This document shows positions 63,610 through 64,000 of a DNA stretch of 64,000 nucleotides, piece after piece. The notes beneath the pieces are model-generated. The model saw only the letters and a list, made by a program, of their open reading frames with translations, did no database searches and was not told where the DNA came from. Source of the DNA: Mycolicibacterium boenickei (lineage in GTDB: Bacteria > Actinomycetota > Actinomycetes > Mycobacteriales > Mycobacteriaceae); the NCBI RefSeq assembly GCF_010731295.1, contig NZ_AP022579.1:2170001-2234000 (forward strand), given 5' to 3'. How positions within the stretch are numbered: position 1 is the stretch's first letter; every line of letters starts with the position of its first letter. Both the position numbers and the translations under genes were made by a program.

Positions 63610-63659
63610 GTCAGAGTGTTCGACACCGTCGCGACATCTGACGTTGCCACACTGGCAGC

Positions 63660-64000
63660 GTGACCGGACAACTCATCGTCTCGATATCGCAGATCAGCGA
63701 TCGCACGATGGCTGATGTCGAGTCGTTCTGCGCCGAACTCGACGCCCGCGGCGTGCCCGCCTCGATGATGGTGGCGCCGCGGCTCAAGGGCGGTTACCGG
63801 TTAGATCGCGACGCCGAGACCGTGGAATGGCTGGCCCGCCGGCGCAGCGCCGGTGACGCCGTGGTCCTGCACGGCTACGACGAGGCCGCGACCAAGAAGC
63901 GTCGCGGCGAGTTCGCCTCACTGCCCGCACATGAGGCCAATCTGCGGCTGATGGGCGCCGACCGGGTGCTCGAACACCTGGGCCTGCGCACCCGGTTGTT
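63660..64000 (+). CDS. DUF2334 polysaccharide-deacetylase-like protein (3' truncated; Rv0784-like)
   Basis: First 113 residues of a protein that runs off the right edge. GTG 63660: MTGQLIVSISQISDRTMADV, then LDARGVPASMMVAPRLKGG, AVVLHGYDEA and LPAHEANLRLMGADRV. This matches the DUF2334 group of the NodB-like deacetylase superfamily (the VLHGYDEA strand is where metal ligands lie). In M. tuberculosis Rv0784 is found here after ptrB and a transporter (Rv0783c), which is absent in this window. Confidence 0.75.
   Translation, partial: MTGQLIVSISQISDRTMADVESFCAELDARGVPASMMVAPRLKGGYRLDRDAETVEWLARRRSAGDAVVLHGYDEAATKKRRGEFASLPAHEANLRLMGADRVLEHLGLRTRL

Overview
The window is a high-GC actinobacterial chromosome segment, almost certainly from a fast-growing Mycobacterium (Mycolicibacterium). 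This rests on gene content and order: an mce4 operon, otsA with its 54-residue companion gene, phoP-phoR, a CYP51/ferredoxin/CYP123 operon, RelZ, CYP126, and a second half whose order follows M. tuberculosis Rv0756c-Rv0784 closely. Identities come from remembered family sequences and gene order; no database was searched.

Layout. 1-9.5 kb: the mce4 steroid importer from yrbE4B (cut by the left edge) through mce4A-F to mas4A and mas4B, a tightly overlapping plus-strand operon. 9.5-12.4 kb (minus): otsA, a small conserved protein and three tandem paralogues of a small secreted four-cysteine protein. 12.7-15.8 kb: an enoyl-CoA hydratase/SDR pair, a 3-hydroxyisobutyrate-dehydrogenase-like gene and a DUF1905/YdeI gene. 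15.8-20.2 kb (minus): a four-gene molybdenum hydroxylase operon in the order L-G-M-S. 20.3-26.4 kb (plus): VanX-like dipeptidase, cutinase, GH5-like glycosidase, a 70-residue protein, a large LuxR/ATPase regulator and a DoxX protein. 26.4-28 kb (minus): a 47-residue membrane protein, an HNH protein, tRNA-Thr(UGU) and a decapeptide-repeat protein divergent from phoP.

28-46.1 kb: phoPR with PhoP-box-like repeats, a convergent HIT protein, a DesA-like desaturase, then a long minus-strand block (SDR with an apparent CTG start, SnoaL-like protein, zinc alcohol dehydrogenase, SnoaL/NTF2-like protein, 3Fe-4S ferredoxin, CYP51, SDR, CYP123, TetR) facing a plus-strand aldehyde-oxidising operon (AldA, SDR, 3-HIBDH-like, CMD-like, an unrecognised 408-residue protein). 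Two matching TetR-type palindromes sit between the divergent operons. A minus-strand EspA/EspE-like, PknH-sensor and lipoprotein operon closes this part.

46.2-64 kb: M15 peptidase, TetR, a CYP125-like P450, purD, Tat-exported esterase, TetR, APC transporter, RelZ (DUF429/RNase HII plus alarmone synthetase fusion), purB-cyp126, a DUF1707 protein, a membrane protein, purC-ptrB, DoxX, TetR, a glutathione-peroxidase-like protein and the start of a DUF2334 protein.

Themes: lipid/sterol uptake and oxidation (Mce4, several P450s, SDRs, dehydrogenases), cell-envelope hydrolases, and purine biosynthesis (purD, purB, purC) interleaved with them. Seven genes, including purD and purC, share a TANNNT-N6-RTG start arrangement that fits leaderless transcription. 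There is no insertion sequence, prophage, CRISPR array or rRNA. No gene-free stretch exceeds about 260 bp.
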